NCBI GenBank assembly: GCA_036401195.1
Contig: DASWVQ010000281.1
Span: forward strand, 1-28,159
DNA from: JACDHQ01 sp036401195
GTDB lineage: Bacteria > Gemmatimonadota > Gemmatimonadetes > Gemmatimonadales > Gemmatimonadaceae
Reading direction: 5' to 3'
Length of the DNA stretch: 28,159 nucleotides
In this document: positions 15,805 to 25,747 of the stretch, in pieces
Layout of the letters: each line of letters starts with the position of its first letter
How positions within the stretch are numbered: position 1 is the first letter of the stretch
Notes under the pieces: model-generated
What the model saw: the letters and a program-made list of their open reading frames with translations, nothing else
The model's database searches: none
Told to the model about the DNA's origin: nothing
Translations under genes and position numbers: made by a program

Positions 15805-18167
15805 TGTCGACGCCCACGAATGATTCGCTGCTGACGGGGCTCAACCCGGCGCAGCGTGAAGCGGTCGTGCACTTTGCCGGCCCCATCCTCGTGCTCGCGG
15901 GGGCGGGCTCGGGGAAGACGCGCGTGCTCACCACGCGCATCGCCCGCCTGATTGCCCATCACGAGGTCGATCCCGCCCGGATCCTCGCCGTCACCTTCAC
16001 GAACAAGGCGGCGGGGGAGATGCGCGACCGCATCGGCCGCTCCCTCGGGCACGACCCGCGCGGCATGTGGGTGGGCACCTTCCACGCGATCGGCGCGCGC
16101 CTCCTCCGCCTGCACGCCGAGAAGGCCGGCCGCAGCACCTCCTACACGATCTACGACCAGGACGACTCGCTCGGCATCATCAAGCGGCTCATGGAGCGGC
16201 ACCGCGTGTCGCACAAGACGATCGCGCCGCGCGCCATCCAGTCGATGATCTCCGACGCCAAGAACGCCCTCGTCACGCCGCACGAGTTCGAGGCCACCGC
16301 CTACGACCCGGTGAGCCGCGCCGCGGCCGCCGTGTACAAGGACCTCGAGCAGGCGATGCGACTCGCCAACGCGGTGGACTTCGACGACCTGCTCGTCCTC
16401 CCCGTGCGCATCCTCGAGCAGGATCGCGCCCTGCTCGAGCGCTACCAGCAGCGCTTCCAGTTCATCCTCGTCGACGAGTACCAGGACACCAACCGCGCCC
16501 AGTACCGCTTCGTGCAGCTCCTGGCCGGCGGTCACCGCAACGTGTGCGTGGTGGGTGACGACGACCAGAGCATCTACGGCTGGCGCGGCGCCGACATCAA
16601 GAACATCCTCGACTTCAACAAGGACTTCGCCGACGCCGCCGTGGTGCGGCTCGAGGAGAACTACCGCTCCACCCCGCAGATCCTCGCCCTCGCCAACCAC
16701 GTGATCGCGGCGAACACGGGCCGCATGGGGAAGACGCTGCGCGCCACCCTCCCCGCCGGCGAGAAGGCCACCCTCGTGCGCGCCCTCGACGAGCGCGACG
16801 AGAGCGACTGGGTGGTGGAGGAGATCGTCAAGGCCCGGCACTCCGCGCAGCACCGCGACCTGCGGGACTTCGCGATCCTGTACCGCACCAACTCGCAGAG
16901 CCGCGCCTTCGAGGAATCGCTGCGCCGCCAGGCGATCCCGTACCGCCTGGTGGGCGCGGTGCGGTTCTATGATCGCCGCGAGATCCGCGACCTGATGAGC
17001 TACCTCAAGCTCATCGCCAACCCGAGCGACGACGAGGCCTTCCGCCGCGCCATCGGCGTCCCGCGCCGCGGCGTGGGCGACACGAGCGTGGAGCAGCTCG
17101 CCGAGGCCGCGCGCCTCCAGGAGCTCCCCCTGCTCGCGGCCAGCACCCGCCCCGACATCGTCGCCGGGATGCGTCCCGCCACCCGCACCGCCCTCGCCGA
17201 CTTCGCGCAGCTCCTCGCCTCGCTCCGCGAGCAGGCGAAGGAGGCCGCGGTCGACGAGCTGCTGCGCGAGCTCGTGGACCGCATCCGTTACGGCGACTAC
17301 CTCCGCGCCGAGGGCGAGGAGACGGCCCAGGAGCGCCTCGACAACGTGCGCGAGCTGATCACCAGCGCGGCGGAGACGGTGGCCGACGAGGAAGGGGAGG
17401 TGGGGCTCACCCCCCTCGACCACTTCCTCCAGCGCGCCTCGTTGGTGGCCGGCGTCGACCAGCTCGACAAGGATGCCGACGCGGTGGTGCTCATGACCAT
17501 CCACAACGCCAAGGGGCTCGAGTTCCCCGTGGTGTTCATCAGCGGCCTCGAGGATGGGCTCTTCCCCCTCGCCAAGGCCTACGACGACCCGGCGATGCTC
17601 GAGGAGGAGCGCCGCCTCTTCTACGTCGCGATCACCCGCGCCGAGAAGAAGCTCTACATGAGCCACGCGGAGCAGCGGCGCCGCAACGGGGAGCTCATGA
17701 TGGGGCGTCCCTCGCAGTTCCTCGCCGGCATCTCCGAGGACCTCGTCGAGAAGAAGAGCACCATCAAGGTGCGCAGCTCGGGCCGCGCGTACATGAGTGG
17801 CACCTCGGGGAGTGATCGCGCGTCGCGCAGCTGGGGCCGCGGGGCCACCGGCGGTGACGACGACATCGCCTTCGGCACCTCGCGGGGGTGGACCGAGAAG
17901 GAGATCTTCCCCCCCACCCCCTCGGCCCGCCGCCCCGGGCGCCCCTTCGAGGGCGCCAGGCATCCCGATCCCGCGGAGGAATCGCAGGCCGCGGCGGTGC
18001 TGGTCCCGGGCGCCCGCGTGCGCCACCGGAAGTTCGGCGCCGGCACCATCGCCGAGATCACCGGCAGCGGCCGCGACGCCAAGGTCAGGATCGACTTCGA
18101 CGACGAGGAGGTCGGTCGCAAGACCCTCGTGGTCGCGCAGGCGAACCTGGAGCAGGAGATCGACTAG
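15804..18167 (+). CDS. pcrA: ATP-dependent DNA helicase PcrA/UvrD (superfamily 1A)
   Basis: A 3'-5' helicase for nucleotide excision and mismatch repair and for clearing replication or transcription conflicts. The 787-residue protein has Walker A AGAGSGKTR (32-40), motif Ia FTNKAAGEM, Walker B VDEYQDTN, motif III GDDDQSIYGWRGAD, EENYRSTP, HNAKGLEFPVVF and YVAITRAEKK, in order. After a low-complexity Ser/Gly/Pro linker, residues about 735-785 (PGARVRHRKFGAGTIAEITG onward) form the Tudor-like RNA polymerase-interaction domain known from PcrA, which favours PcrA over Rep. The ATG at 15804 overlaps the histidine kinase stop; a TTG one codon earlier is also possible. The end abuts the gatC start with no gap. 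Confidence 0.95.
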   Translation: MSTPTNDSLLTGLNPAQREAVVHFAGPILVLAGAGSGKTRVLTTRIARLIAHHEVDPARILAVTFTNKAAGEMRDRIGRSLGHDPRGMWVGTFHAIGARLLRLHAEKAGRSTSYTIYDQDDSLGIIKRLMERHRVSHKTIAPRAIQSMISDAKNALVTPHEFEATAYDPVSRAAAAVYKDLEQAMRLANAVDFDDLLVLPVRILEQDRALLERYQQRFQFILVDEYQDTNRAQYRFVQLLAGGHRNVCVVGDDDQSIYGWRGADIKNILDFNKDFADAAVVRLEENYRSTPQILALANHVIAANTGRMGKTLRATLPAGEKATLVRALDERDESDWVVEEIVKARHSAQHRDLRDFAILYRTNSQSRAFEESLRRQAIPYRLVGAVRFYDRREIRDLMSYLKLIANPSDDEAFRRAIGVPRRGVGDTSVEQLAEAARLQELPLLAASTRPDIVAGMRPATRTALADFAQLLASLREQAKEAAVDELLRELVDRIRYGDYLRAEGEETAQERLDNVRELITSAAETVADEEGEVGLTPLDHFLQRASLVAGVDQLDKDADAVVLMTIHNAKGLEFPVVFISGLEDGLFPLAKAYDDPAMLEEERRLFYVAITRAEKKLYMSHAEQRRRNGELMMGRPSQFLAGISEDLVEKKSTIKVRSSGRAYMSGTSGSDRASRSWGRGATGGDDDIAFGTSRGWTEKEIFPPTPSARRPGRPFEGARHPDPAEESQAAAVLVPGARVRHRKFGAGTIAEITGSGRDAKVRIDFDDEEVGRKTLVVAQANLEQEID

Positions 18168-18491
18168 GTGACCACGCCCGTCACGCCCGTCACGCCCGAC
18201 GAGGTCCGTCGCATCGCGCAGCTCGCGCGGCTGGGCCTCCCGGCCGGCCGGGTCGAGGCGCTCGTGGGGGAGCTGAACGGCATCCTCGCCCACATGGCGG
18301 AGCTCTCCACGGTGGACACCGAGGGGGTCGAGGGCGTGGAAGGAGTCGGCGCCGCCGGCGCCCCCCTCGAGCAGGATCACGGTCCGCCGATCCCGCTCGC
18401 GCGCACCCCCGACGCCTTCGCTCCCAGCTTCCGCGATGGCTTCTTCCTCGTGCCGCGGCTCGCGTCGCACGGGGAGGGCGGGCCGGGGTGA
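18168..18491 (+). CDS. gatC: Asp-tRNA(Asn)/Glu-tRNA(Gln) amidotransferase subunit C
   Basis: The small GatC subunit wraps around the GatA/GatB interface and stabilises the complex. The 107-residue product has the typical VTPDEVRRIAQLARLGL opening and the late LARTPDAFAPSFRDGFFLVPRL segment that ends most GatC proteins. GTG 18168 immediately follows the pcrA stop. The N-terminus has a short Thr-Pro-Val repeat from a 9-base tandem repeat, and the middle contains EGVEGVEGVGAAG, a low-complexity insert. It overlaps gatA by GTGA. Confidence 0.93.
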   Translation: MTTPVTPVTPDEVRRIAQLARLGLPAGRVEALVGELNGILAHMAELSTVDTEGVEGVEGVGAAGAPLEQDHGPPIPLARTPDAFAPSFRDGFFLVPRLASHGEGGPG

Positions 18492-19926
18492 GCCTCACCG
18501 CCGCCGCCCTCCGCGACGCGGTGCTCGCCGGCCGCGCCGACCCGCGCCAGGTGGTGCGCGAGGCGTTCGAGCGCGCGCGCGGCCTCCAGGCGGGAAGGGA
18601 AGGGCTCAACCTCATCCTCTGGAGCGACCAGGGGGCGGCGGAGCGCGAGGCCGCCGCGCTCGAGGCGCGGCGCGCCGATCGCGATCCCGGCGCGCTTCTC
18701 GGCGTGCCCGTGGCGGTGAAGGACAACATCGCCACCCTGGCGCTGCCCACCACCTGCGGCTCGCGCCTCCTCGAGGGGTACGTGAGCCCCTTCGAGGCCA
18801 CCGCCGTCGCCCGGCTCCGCGAGGCGGGCGCCGTCGTCGTCGCCAAGACGAACATGGACGAATTCGGGATGGGCTCCTCCACCGAATTCAGCGCCTGGGG
18901 ACCCGCCCGCAACCCGGTCGCCCCGCACACCGTCCCGGGGGGCTCGTCCGGGGGCTCCGCCGGCGTCGTCGCCGCGGGGATCACCCGCATCGCCCTCGGC
19001 TCCGAGACGGGGGGCTCCGTGCGCCAGCCGGCCGCCTTCTGCGGCATCGTGGGCGTGAAGCCCACCTACGGCCGCGTGAGCCGCTTCGGGCTCGTGGCCT
19101 TCGCGTCGTCGCTCGACCAGGTGGGCGTCTTCGGCGGCACGGTGGACGACGCCGCGCTCGCCCTCCAGGTGATCGCCGGCTCCGACACCAACGATGCGAC
19201 GAGCGCCAGCGTCGCCGTGCACGACTACCGCGCCAGCGCGCACGAGACGCTCACCGGGATCCGCGTGGGGATCCCGCGCGAGTACTTCCCCGAGTCCCTC
19301 GATCCCGGCGTGCGGATGCTCTGCGACCGCGCCATCGACGAGCTGCGCAGCCTCGGCGCGGAGGTGGTGGAGGTGAGCCTCCCCCGCACCGCGCTCGCCA
19401 TCCCCACCTACTACGTGCTCGCCCCCGCCGAGGCGTCGTCGAACCTCGCCCGCTTCGACGGCGTGCGCTACGGGTTGCGACTCGCGGGCGACGGGCTGCG
19501 CGGGATGTACGAGGCGACACGGTCGGGTGGCTTCGGCCCCGAGGTGACGCGGCGCATCCTGCTCGGCACCTGGGTCCTCTCCGCCGGCTATCGCGACGCG
19601 TATTACCACAAGGCGCAGCAGGTGCGCGCCCTCATCGCCGCCGACTTCCGCGCCCTCTTCGCCTCGGGGGTGGACCTGCTCTTCACCCCCACCACCCCCA
19701 CCCCCGCCTTCGAGCCCGGCACGCGCGCCGATCCGTACGAGATGTACCTGGGGGACATCTTCACCGTGACCGCGAACCTCGTGGGGATCCCCGCGATGTC
19801 GCTTCCCATCGGTCGCGTGGACGGGCTCCCGGTGGGGGGGCAGCTCATGGCGCCGCACTTCGGCGAGCGGCGCATGCTCGCCGCGGCGTACGCGCTGGAG
19901 CGCGCCCTCGGCCGGGAGGCGCACCG

Positions 19927-19930
<4 letters not shown>
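18488..19930 (+). CDS. gatA: Asp-tRNA(Asn)/Glu-tRNA(Gln) amidotransferase subunit A
   Basis: The glutaminase subunit: it frees ammonia from glutamine and sends it to GatB to amidate mischarged Glu-tRNA(Gln) or Asp-tRNA(Asn). The 480-residue protein has the amidase-signature triad: Lys78 in VAVKDN, cis-Ser153 in GGSSGGSAG and Ser177 in GSETGGSVRQPA, at almost the same positions as in characterised GatA. GTG 18488 overlaps the gatC stop (GTGA) and gives the normal start. Its stop overlaps the gatB start in the same way, so all three subunits should be made in step. The whole sequence reads without frameshift. Confidence 0.96.
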
Positions 19931-21405
<1,475 letters not shown>

Positions 21406-22305
21406 ATCGGCGCGGGGAGTCCCGCGGCGTAGCGCAGCGGCGTCTCCGGCATCCCGTACAGCTCCGCGGCCACGCGCAGCAGCTCGTCCTCGCCCCCCAC
21501 CCGCAGCGCCTCGCGTCGGACCCGCTTCGCGCGCCCCAGCGGGTGTTCCCCCGCGGGGTCATAGCGGAAGGGCTCGGCGCCATCGAGGTGCAGGAGCATG
21601 TCGACGATGTAGTCGAAGGAGCGCGCGAGGTAGGGGCCCACCTCCTGGTCGGCGAGGTCCCAGCGGCTCCGCTCCATCAGCGCCTGGAAGATGCGCTGCC
21701 ACGACTCGGAGTCGGCCGCCACGACCATCCCGCGGAAGATGCGGCGGTTCGTGGGCGTGGTGAAGATCGTGGGGCTGAGGATGCGATCCAGGAGCCCGTC
21801 GGAGTGCGCGTGGTCGAGGAGGATCAGCTCCCGCGCGCGGCGCGGCGCCTCGGTGCCGAGGTGCGTCTCGAAGCGGCTCTCCCAGTAGGTGTGGCCGATC
21901 CCGGAGCTGCTGCTGGTGATCGCGAGCTGCCGGGGGACGAAGAAGTTGTGCGCCACCACGTCGGCCGCGAGGTGCGACAGGTACCCCAGCGCGAAGGCGC
22001 GCAGGGGATCGTCCTTCCCCGCCTCGTCGTAGATGTCGAGCCCCACCGTCCACGAATGACAGTGTCGCCCGGCGGGGGCGTACTTCTTGGCGAGGCTGGT
22101 GTCGGCCGCGATCGATCCGTAGAGGAAGTCGTGCGGGAAGGCGCGGAGCAGGTCGGCGATCGCCCCCGGCACCAGCACCAGCGCCCGCATCACCGCCTCG
22201 CCGAGGAACACGTGCGTGCCCGGCGTCCACGCCCAGGCGGGGGCGGGGCAGAGGACCAGCAGCGCCGCCGCCCCGAGGAGGATCGCCCCCCAGGGCGCCC
22301 CGCCC

Positions 22306-22650
22306 CTAGAGGCCGAGCTTCCGGCGCCCGCGGCGGATGGCACGGGTGAGCGCCCGCAGCTCGCGCTCGACCGATTCCTCCACCTGCCGGCGCCCCCCCT
22401 TGAGGCTGTGCGCCAGCTGGTCGCGCCCTCCTTCCAGGCTGCGCTCCAGGTGGCGGCGCGCGCGATCCATCCCGCTCGGACGCGGCCGGAGCCGCCCCGC
22501 CTGGGAGAGGAGCAGCGTGGTGGAGACGCCGATGGCGACACCGATCAGCGCCGCGGTCAGCAGGTCGTACTGGGCGTCACTCCCACCCGCGCCGCCGCGG
22601 GCGGACCCGCGGGCGCGGCCCGGGCGCCCGGGTCTCGACATCGATTCCAT
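22306..22650 (-). CDS. small single-pass membrane protein, unknown function
   Basis: The 114-residue product has a Gly/Arg-rich N-terminus, one transmembrane helix at about 30-50 (LLTAALIGVAIGVSTTLLL), and a charged Arg/Glu-rich C-terminal helix likely to be coiled coil (RRHLERSLEGGRDQLAHSL). The layout resembles YtxH-type membrane proteins, but no family match is claimed. It overlaps the upstream gene by 74 bases from ATG 22650, or 65 from ATG 22641, and the downstream phospholipase-like gene by 38, so the three seem co-expressed. It may work with the coiled-coil protein upstream. That it is real is supported by position and hydrophobic pattern only. Confidence 0.6.
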   Translation of the reverse strand: MESMSRPGRPGRARGSARGGAGGSDAQYDLLTAALIGVAIGVSTTLLLSQAGRLRPRPSGMDRARRHLERSLEGGRDQLAHSLKGGRRQVEESVERELRALTRAIRRGRRKLGL

Positions 22651-23227
22651 CGTACTCCTCCTCGTCGTCCAGGTCGATCAGCCCCGCGGCCAGGTCGGGC
22701 GGCGCGAGGGTGTCTGCCACATCGTCCGCCAGCGCGGAGGCGCCGGTGCGGATCCCGCGCGCGGTGGCCGCGGTGGAGACGAACAGCCCTTCCGCCTCCT
22801 GCTGGACCACCGCGAGCAGCGCGTTGAACTCGTTGAGCCGCTCTTCCGTGAGCGTCACCGCTTCCTGCAACCGCTGGTTCGCCGCCGCGATCGTCGCGTT
22901 CACCTGCTGCACGTCCGTCCGGATGGAGGTCGTGATGTAGTCCAGGTTGTCGGCGATCGCGCTCGCGTGGCGCATGATGGGGGCAATGTCGCCCTGCACC
23001 CGCTCCAGGAGCTGGTTCACCTTCTTGTAGCTGTTCCGCCAGTTCCAGGCGGCCGGCACGAGGGCCGCCGCCAGGACGAGCATGGCGATGGACATGAGGC
23101 CGCTCGCGACGGCGGTGAACTGGTCGAACCAGCCCCGCTGCACGGCGACCTGCTTCGTGACGATCGTATCGGGGAGCGTGGCCGCGGCCTGCAGCAGCCA
23201 GGCGCCGATCATGGTCGGGTCAGTCAT
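22577..23227 (-). CDS. membrane-anchored coiled-coil protein (DUF948-like)
   Basis: The 216-residue product has one transmembrane helix at about 39-61 (AVASGLMSIAMLVLAAALV) followed by a long heptad-rich helix, about 65-150, with NQLLERVQGDIAPIMRHASAIADNLDYITTSI and later NQRLQEAVTLTEERLNEFNALL, typical of DUF948/methyl-accepting-like coiled coils. The C-terminal tail is acidic (LDDEEEYDG) then Arg/Pro-rich. No catalytic motif is seen. ATG 23227 is the first gene of a three-gene minus-strand unit, divergent from murA. The function is unknown; such proteins are often envelope-associated scaffolds. Confidence 0.72.
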   Translation of the reverse strand: MTDPTMIGAWLLQAAATLPDTIVTKQVAVQRGWFDQFTAVASGLMSIAMLVLAAALVPAAWNWRNSYKKVNQLLERVQGDIAPIMRHASAIADNLDYITTSIRTDVQQVNATIAAANQRLQEAVTLTEERLNEFNALLAVVQQEAEGLFVSTAATARGIRTGASALADDVADTLAPPDLAAGLIDLDDEEEYDGIDVETRAPGPRPRVRPRRRGWE

Positions 23228-23290
23228 GACGGCCTGTCATTGCGGGCGGGCTGTGCAAGGGCGGGGCCAAGGGGATGGGGCATCCGGGCA

Positions 23291-23319
23291 ATCGTATCTG
23301 GTCCCTCTCGACTGCGGAA
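23291..23319 (-). promoter_or_regulatory. candidate promoter of the coiled-coil protein operon
   Basis: On the minus strand TTCCGC (plus 23314-23319) and TACGAT (23291-23296) are 17 bases apart. The -35 is weak. The left arm of the 25-bp inverted repeat begins two bases beyond the -35, so a protein bound there could affect this promoter. Confidence 0.35.
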
Positions 23320-23320
23320 G

Positions 23321-23431
23321 GGCGACGCTGGTCGCTGGTCGCTGGTCGCGAGAGGGGCGATGACGGCGACCGCCGCGCCGTAGCGCCGTGAAAAAACCCG
23401 GGGTATCCAGCGACCAGCGACCAGCGTCGCC
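23321..23431. repeat. perfect 25-bp inverted repeat made of GCTGGTC heptamers
   Basis: Plus-strand 23321-23345 is the exact reverse complement of 23407-23431, with 61 bases between. The left arm contains three tandem copies of GCTGGTC (23327-23347); the right arm has two complete complementary copies and a partial third. A second inverted pair, CCCTCTCG (23303-23310) with CGAGAGGG (23349-23356), straddles the left arm, giving an alternative fold. A run of six A precedes the right arm (23391-23396). It lies between divergent promoters, so a terminator role is unlikely. It could be a MITE/REP-type repeat or a regulatory cruciform; neither is shown. Confidence 0.8.
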
Positions 23432-23507
23432 GTCGCCGTGGATTCTGGCGCGCCCCTCCGCGGACCAGCGCTTGCGTGAGGGTTTCCACCAATCCCACCG
23501 CCCGCGC

Positions 23508-23537
23508 TTGACCCGCGCGCCCCGCGGTGGCGATTCT
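23508..23537 (+). promoter_or_regulatory. candidate promoter of murA
   Basis: TTGACC (23508-23513) and GATTCT (23532-23537) with an 18-base spacer. The -35 is good, the -10 mediocre. Transcription would start near 23544, which rules out the in-frame GTG at 23527 as the murA start. Confidence 0.4.
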
Positions 23538-23604
23538 AAGCCGCCGCCAGCGGCGCACCCACGATGGGACGCCGTACTTCCCCAGCACCCGAGCCATGGG
23601 CGCC

Positions 23605-24897
23605 ATGCAGTTCATCGTCGAGGGGGGGCATACCCTCTCCGGATCCATCCGTCCGTCCGGCAACAAGAACGCCGCCCTCCCCATCATCTGCGCGGCGCTC
23701 CTCACCGACAAGCCGGTGGTGCTGGAGAACGTCCCGCGCATCCGGGACGTCGAGACGCTCGTGGACCTCATCCGGACGATCGGTCCCGAGGTGGAATGGA
23801 CGGGGCGCAACGCCCTGCGCATCGAGGCGAAGGTGCTCCGCGCCACGGAGCTCGACCCGCGGCTCTCCGCCACCATCCGCGCCTCCATCCTCCTCGCCGC
23901 CCCCCTCCTGGCGCGCTGCGGCGAGGTGACGCTCCCCCCGCCCGGCGGCGACGTCATCGGCCGGCGCCGCCTCGACACGCACTTCCTCGCGCTCCAGCAG
24001 CTCGGCGCGACCTTCCACCTGGAGGAGCGCTTCTTCCTCCGCGCGAAGGAGCTCCACGGCGCCGACGTCTTCCTCGATGAGCCCAGCGTCACCGCCACCG
24101 AGAACGCCGTCACCGCCGCCGTCGCCGCGAAGGGCACCACCGTGCTTCGCAACGCCGCCTGCGAACCCCACGTGCAGGACCTCTGCCGCTTCCTCGTCGC
24201 CCTCGGCGCGCACATCGAGGGGATCGGCACCAACGAGATCACGATCCACGGCGGCAAGCCCCTCAACGGGGGGAGCCACACCATCGGCCCCGACCACATC
24301 GAGGTGGGCTCCTTCATCGGCCTCGCCGTGGTCACCAACTCCGAACTGCGCATCGAGCAGGCGGGCGTCGAGCACCTGCGCTCGATCCGCATGGGCTTCG
24401 AGCGCCTCGGCGTGGTGTGCCGCACGGAGGGGGACGACCTCATCGTCCCCGCCAACCAGGAGCGCCGGATCCACACCGACATCGGCGGGCACGTTCCCAA
24501 GCTCGAGGACCAGCCCTGGCCCGCCTTCCCGGCGGACGTGATGTCCATCGCCCTCGTCACCGCGACGCAGTGCGAGGGGGTGATCCTGATGCACGAGAAG
24601 ATGTTCGAGTCCCGGATGTTCTTCGTGGACAAGCTGATCGGCATGGGCGCCCGCATCGTGCTCTGCGACCCGCACCGCGCCCTGGTGATCGGGCCCTCGC
24701 GGCTGCGCGGCGCGCAGGTCGAGTCCCCCGACATCCGCGCCGGCATGGCGATCCTCCTCGCCGCCCTCTGCGCGCAGGGGGAAAGCGTGATCGACAACGT
24801 GCGCCAGATCGAGCGCGGCTACGAGCGGATCGACGAGCGCCTGAACGCCCTCGGCGCGAAAATCACGCGGGTGGAGGACCGGCGGGGGAGCCGCTGA
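23605..24897 (+). CDS. murA: UDP-N-acetylglucosamine 1-carboxyvinyltransferase MurA, Cys-to-Asp type
   Basis: Transfers enolpyruvate from PEP to UDP-GlcNAc, the first committed step of peptidoglycan synthesis. The 430-residue protein has the substrate motif Lys21-Asn22 in SGNKNAALP, WPAFPADVM with the catalytic Asp, and ERGYERIDERLNALGA with the late Arg. The active-site loop reads PPGGDVIGRRRLDTH: the position normally held by the catalytic, fosfomycin-targeted Cys (Cys115 in E. coli) is Asp116 (codon 23950-23952). Cys-to-Asp MurA enzymes, such as that of Mycobacterium tuberculosis, are active and fosfomycin resistant, so the same is inferred here. ATG 23605 gives the usual N-terminus QFIVEGGHTLSG; ATG 23596 is an alternative. 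Its stop overlaps the next gene. Confidence 0.95.
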   Translation: MQFIVEGGHTLSGSIRPSGNKNAALPIICAALLTDKPVVLENVPRIRDVETLVDLIRTIGPEVEWTGRNALRIEAKVLRATELDPRLSATIRASILLAAPLLARCGEVTLPPPGGDVIGRRRLDTHFLALQQLGATFHLEERFFLRAKELHGADVFLDEPSVTATENAVTAAVAAKGTTVLRNAACEPHVQDLCRFLVALGAHIEGIGTNEITIHGGKPLNGGSHTIGPDHIEVGSFIGLAVVTNSELRIEQAGVEHLRSIRMGFERLGVVCRTEGDDLIVPANQERRIHTDIGGHVPKLEDQPWPAFPADVMSIALVTATQCEGVILMHEKMFESRMFFVDKLIGMGARIVLCDPHRALVIGPSRLRGAQVESPDIRAGMAILLAALCAQGESVIDNVRQIERGYERIDERLNALGAKITRVEDRRGSR

Positions 24898-25634
24898 CAC
24901 CGGGGAGCAGCGCGCCGGTTCCCGCCGGCCCGGAGCTCCCCGTTGCCGAGGCGGTCGACGAGTTCGCCCGCTTCGGCATCCGGGCCTTCACCACCGGTCG
25001 CGCCGCGGGCACCTTCGGCACCGCCGGGAGCGAGCCGGTGGGCGAGGTCATGGGTCGGTGGGACACCCTCCGCGCCATGCTCCGCCCCGGGGGTCCGCGC
25101 CTGGCGACCGCCCGCCAGGTGCACGGCGCCCGCGTGCTCCTGCATGGCGAGGGATGGGAAGGGTGGCTCCGCGCCGACGACGCCGACGGCCACCTCTCCC
25201 TCGCGCGGGGCACCGCGATGGCCGTCTCCGTGGCCGACTGCGTCCCGGTCTTCCTGGCGCATCCCGGGGGCGCCGCCGCGGTGCTCCACTCCGGCTGGCG
25301 AGGCACGGAGGCGCGCATCGTGGATCAGGCGATCGCCGCGATGGCGCATCACGGACGTCCCGCGAGCGAGCTCCTCCTTCACCTGGGCCCCGCGATCTGC
25401 GGCGGCTGCTACGAGGTGAGCGCCGAGGTCTACGCGAGGCTCACCGGACGCGCCGTGGATCGCCCCACGCCGGTGGACCTGCGCGCCCTGATCGCGGGCC
25501 ACGCCCGGGCGCAGGGGGTGCGGCGCATCTCCATGAGCCCGCTCTGCACGCGGTGCGACAACGGCCTGCTGTACTCGCATCGCTGCGGCGATCCGGGCCG
25601 GCAGCTTGGCGTGGTTCAGGCCTCCCTTCCTTGA
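24894..25634 (+). CDS. pgeF: YfiH/PgeF laccase-domain family protein, probable CTG start
   Basis: The family has purine nucleoside phosphorylase/adenosine deaminase activity (formerly polyphenol oxidase) and, in E. coli, removes misincorporated serine from peptidoglycan precursors, which suits its place after murA. Conserved metal/catalytic residues are present: RQVHGARV (His77), VSVADCVPVF (Cys116), AVLHSGWRGT (His132), then GPAICGGCYEV and PLCTRCDNGLLYSHRCGDPGRQLG. No ATG, GTG or TTG lies in frame between the murA region and the conserved core. CTG at 24894 overlaps the murA stop as CTGA, mirroring other junctions here, and gives a normal 246 residues; GGGGGAG lies just 3 bases before it. 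The start is therefore inferred. The function is secure at family level. Confidence 0.85.
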   Translation: MTPGSSAPVPAGPELPVAEAVDEFARFGIRAFTTGRAAGTFGTAGSEPVGEVMGRWDTLRAMLRPGGPRLATARQVHGARVLLHGEGWEGWLRADDADGHLSLARGTAMAVSVADCVPVFLAHPGGAAAVLHSGWRGTEARIVDQAIAAMAHHGRPASELLLHLGPAICGGCYEVSAEVYARLTGRAVDRPTPVDLRALIAGHARAQGVRRISMSPLCTRCDNGLLYSHRCGDPGRQLGVVQASLP

Positions 25635-25659
25635 CGCTGCCCTGAGGTCCCTCTAGTTT
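25631..25659 (+). promoter_or_regulatory. promoter of rimP-nusA-infB
   Basis: TTGACG (25631-25636) and TAGTTT (25654-25659) are exactly 17 bases apart; the -35 overlaps the pgeF stop codon. Transcription would start near 25666, giving a leader of about 80 bases. No other promoter-like pair lies in the 26 bases between the downstream hairpin and rimP. Confidence 0.65.
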
Positions 25660-25693
25660 AGTTCATGCTCGGCGGCCTTCCGGCCGGCGGCGG

Positions 25694-25721
25694 AATGTGG
25701 GGTCGTCCCCCACATTTTTTT
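25694..25721 (+). terminator. intrinsic terminator in the rimP leader (possible attenuator)
   Basis: AATGTGGGG (25694-25702) pairs perfectly with CCCCACATT (25708-25716) around a 5-base loop, with a run of seven T (25715-25721). A smaller hairpin, CGGCC/GGCCG around TTCC (25673-25686), precedes it. It is a textbook Rho-independent terminator placed downstream of the predicted promoter and 26 bases before the rimP start, so transcription of the operon must pass through it. It may also end the murA-pgeF transcript. Confidence 0.85.
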
Positions 25722-25747
25722 GTTTCGGTGGCGAACCTCGACGGCAC

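Noticed and set aside
15402..18470. Very long open frame on the minus strand (over 1000 codons) opposite pcrA
   Set aside because: It is a by-product of extreme GC content and codon bias; the translation is low-complexity His/Glu/Arg/Val-rich with no motif, and pcrA on the plus strand is intact. The same holds for antisense frames opposite groEL (4401-6167), the kinase (6249-8681), gatB (19603-21255) and murA (23536-24900).
23321..23431. CRISPR array or bidirectional terminator
   Set aside because: The heptamers are immediately tandem without spacers, and the flanking genes point away from each other, so neither reading fits.
23527..23604. GTG 23527 as murA start
   Set aside because: It adds an unconserved Arg-rich extension and lies before the predicted transcription start; ATG 23605 or 23596 fits the family.
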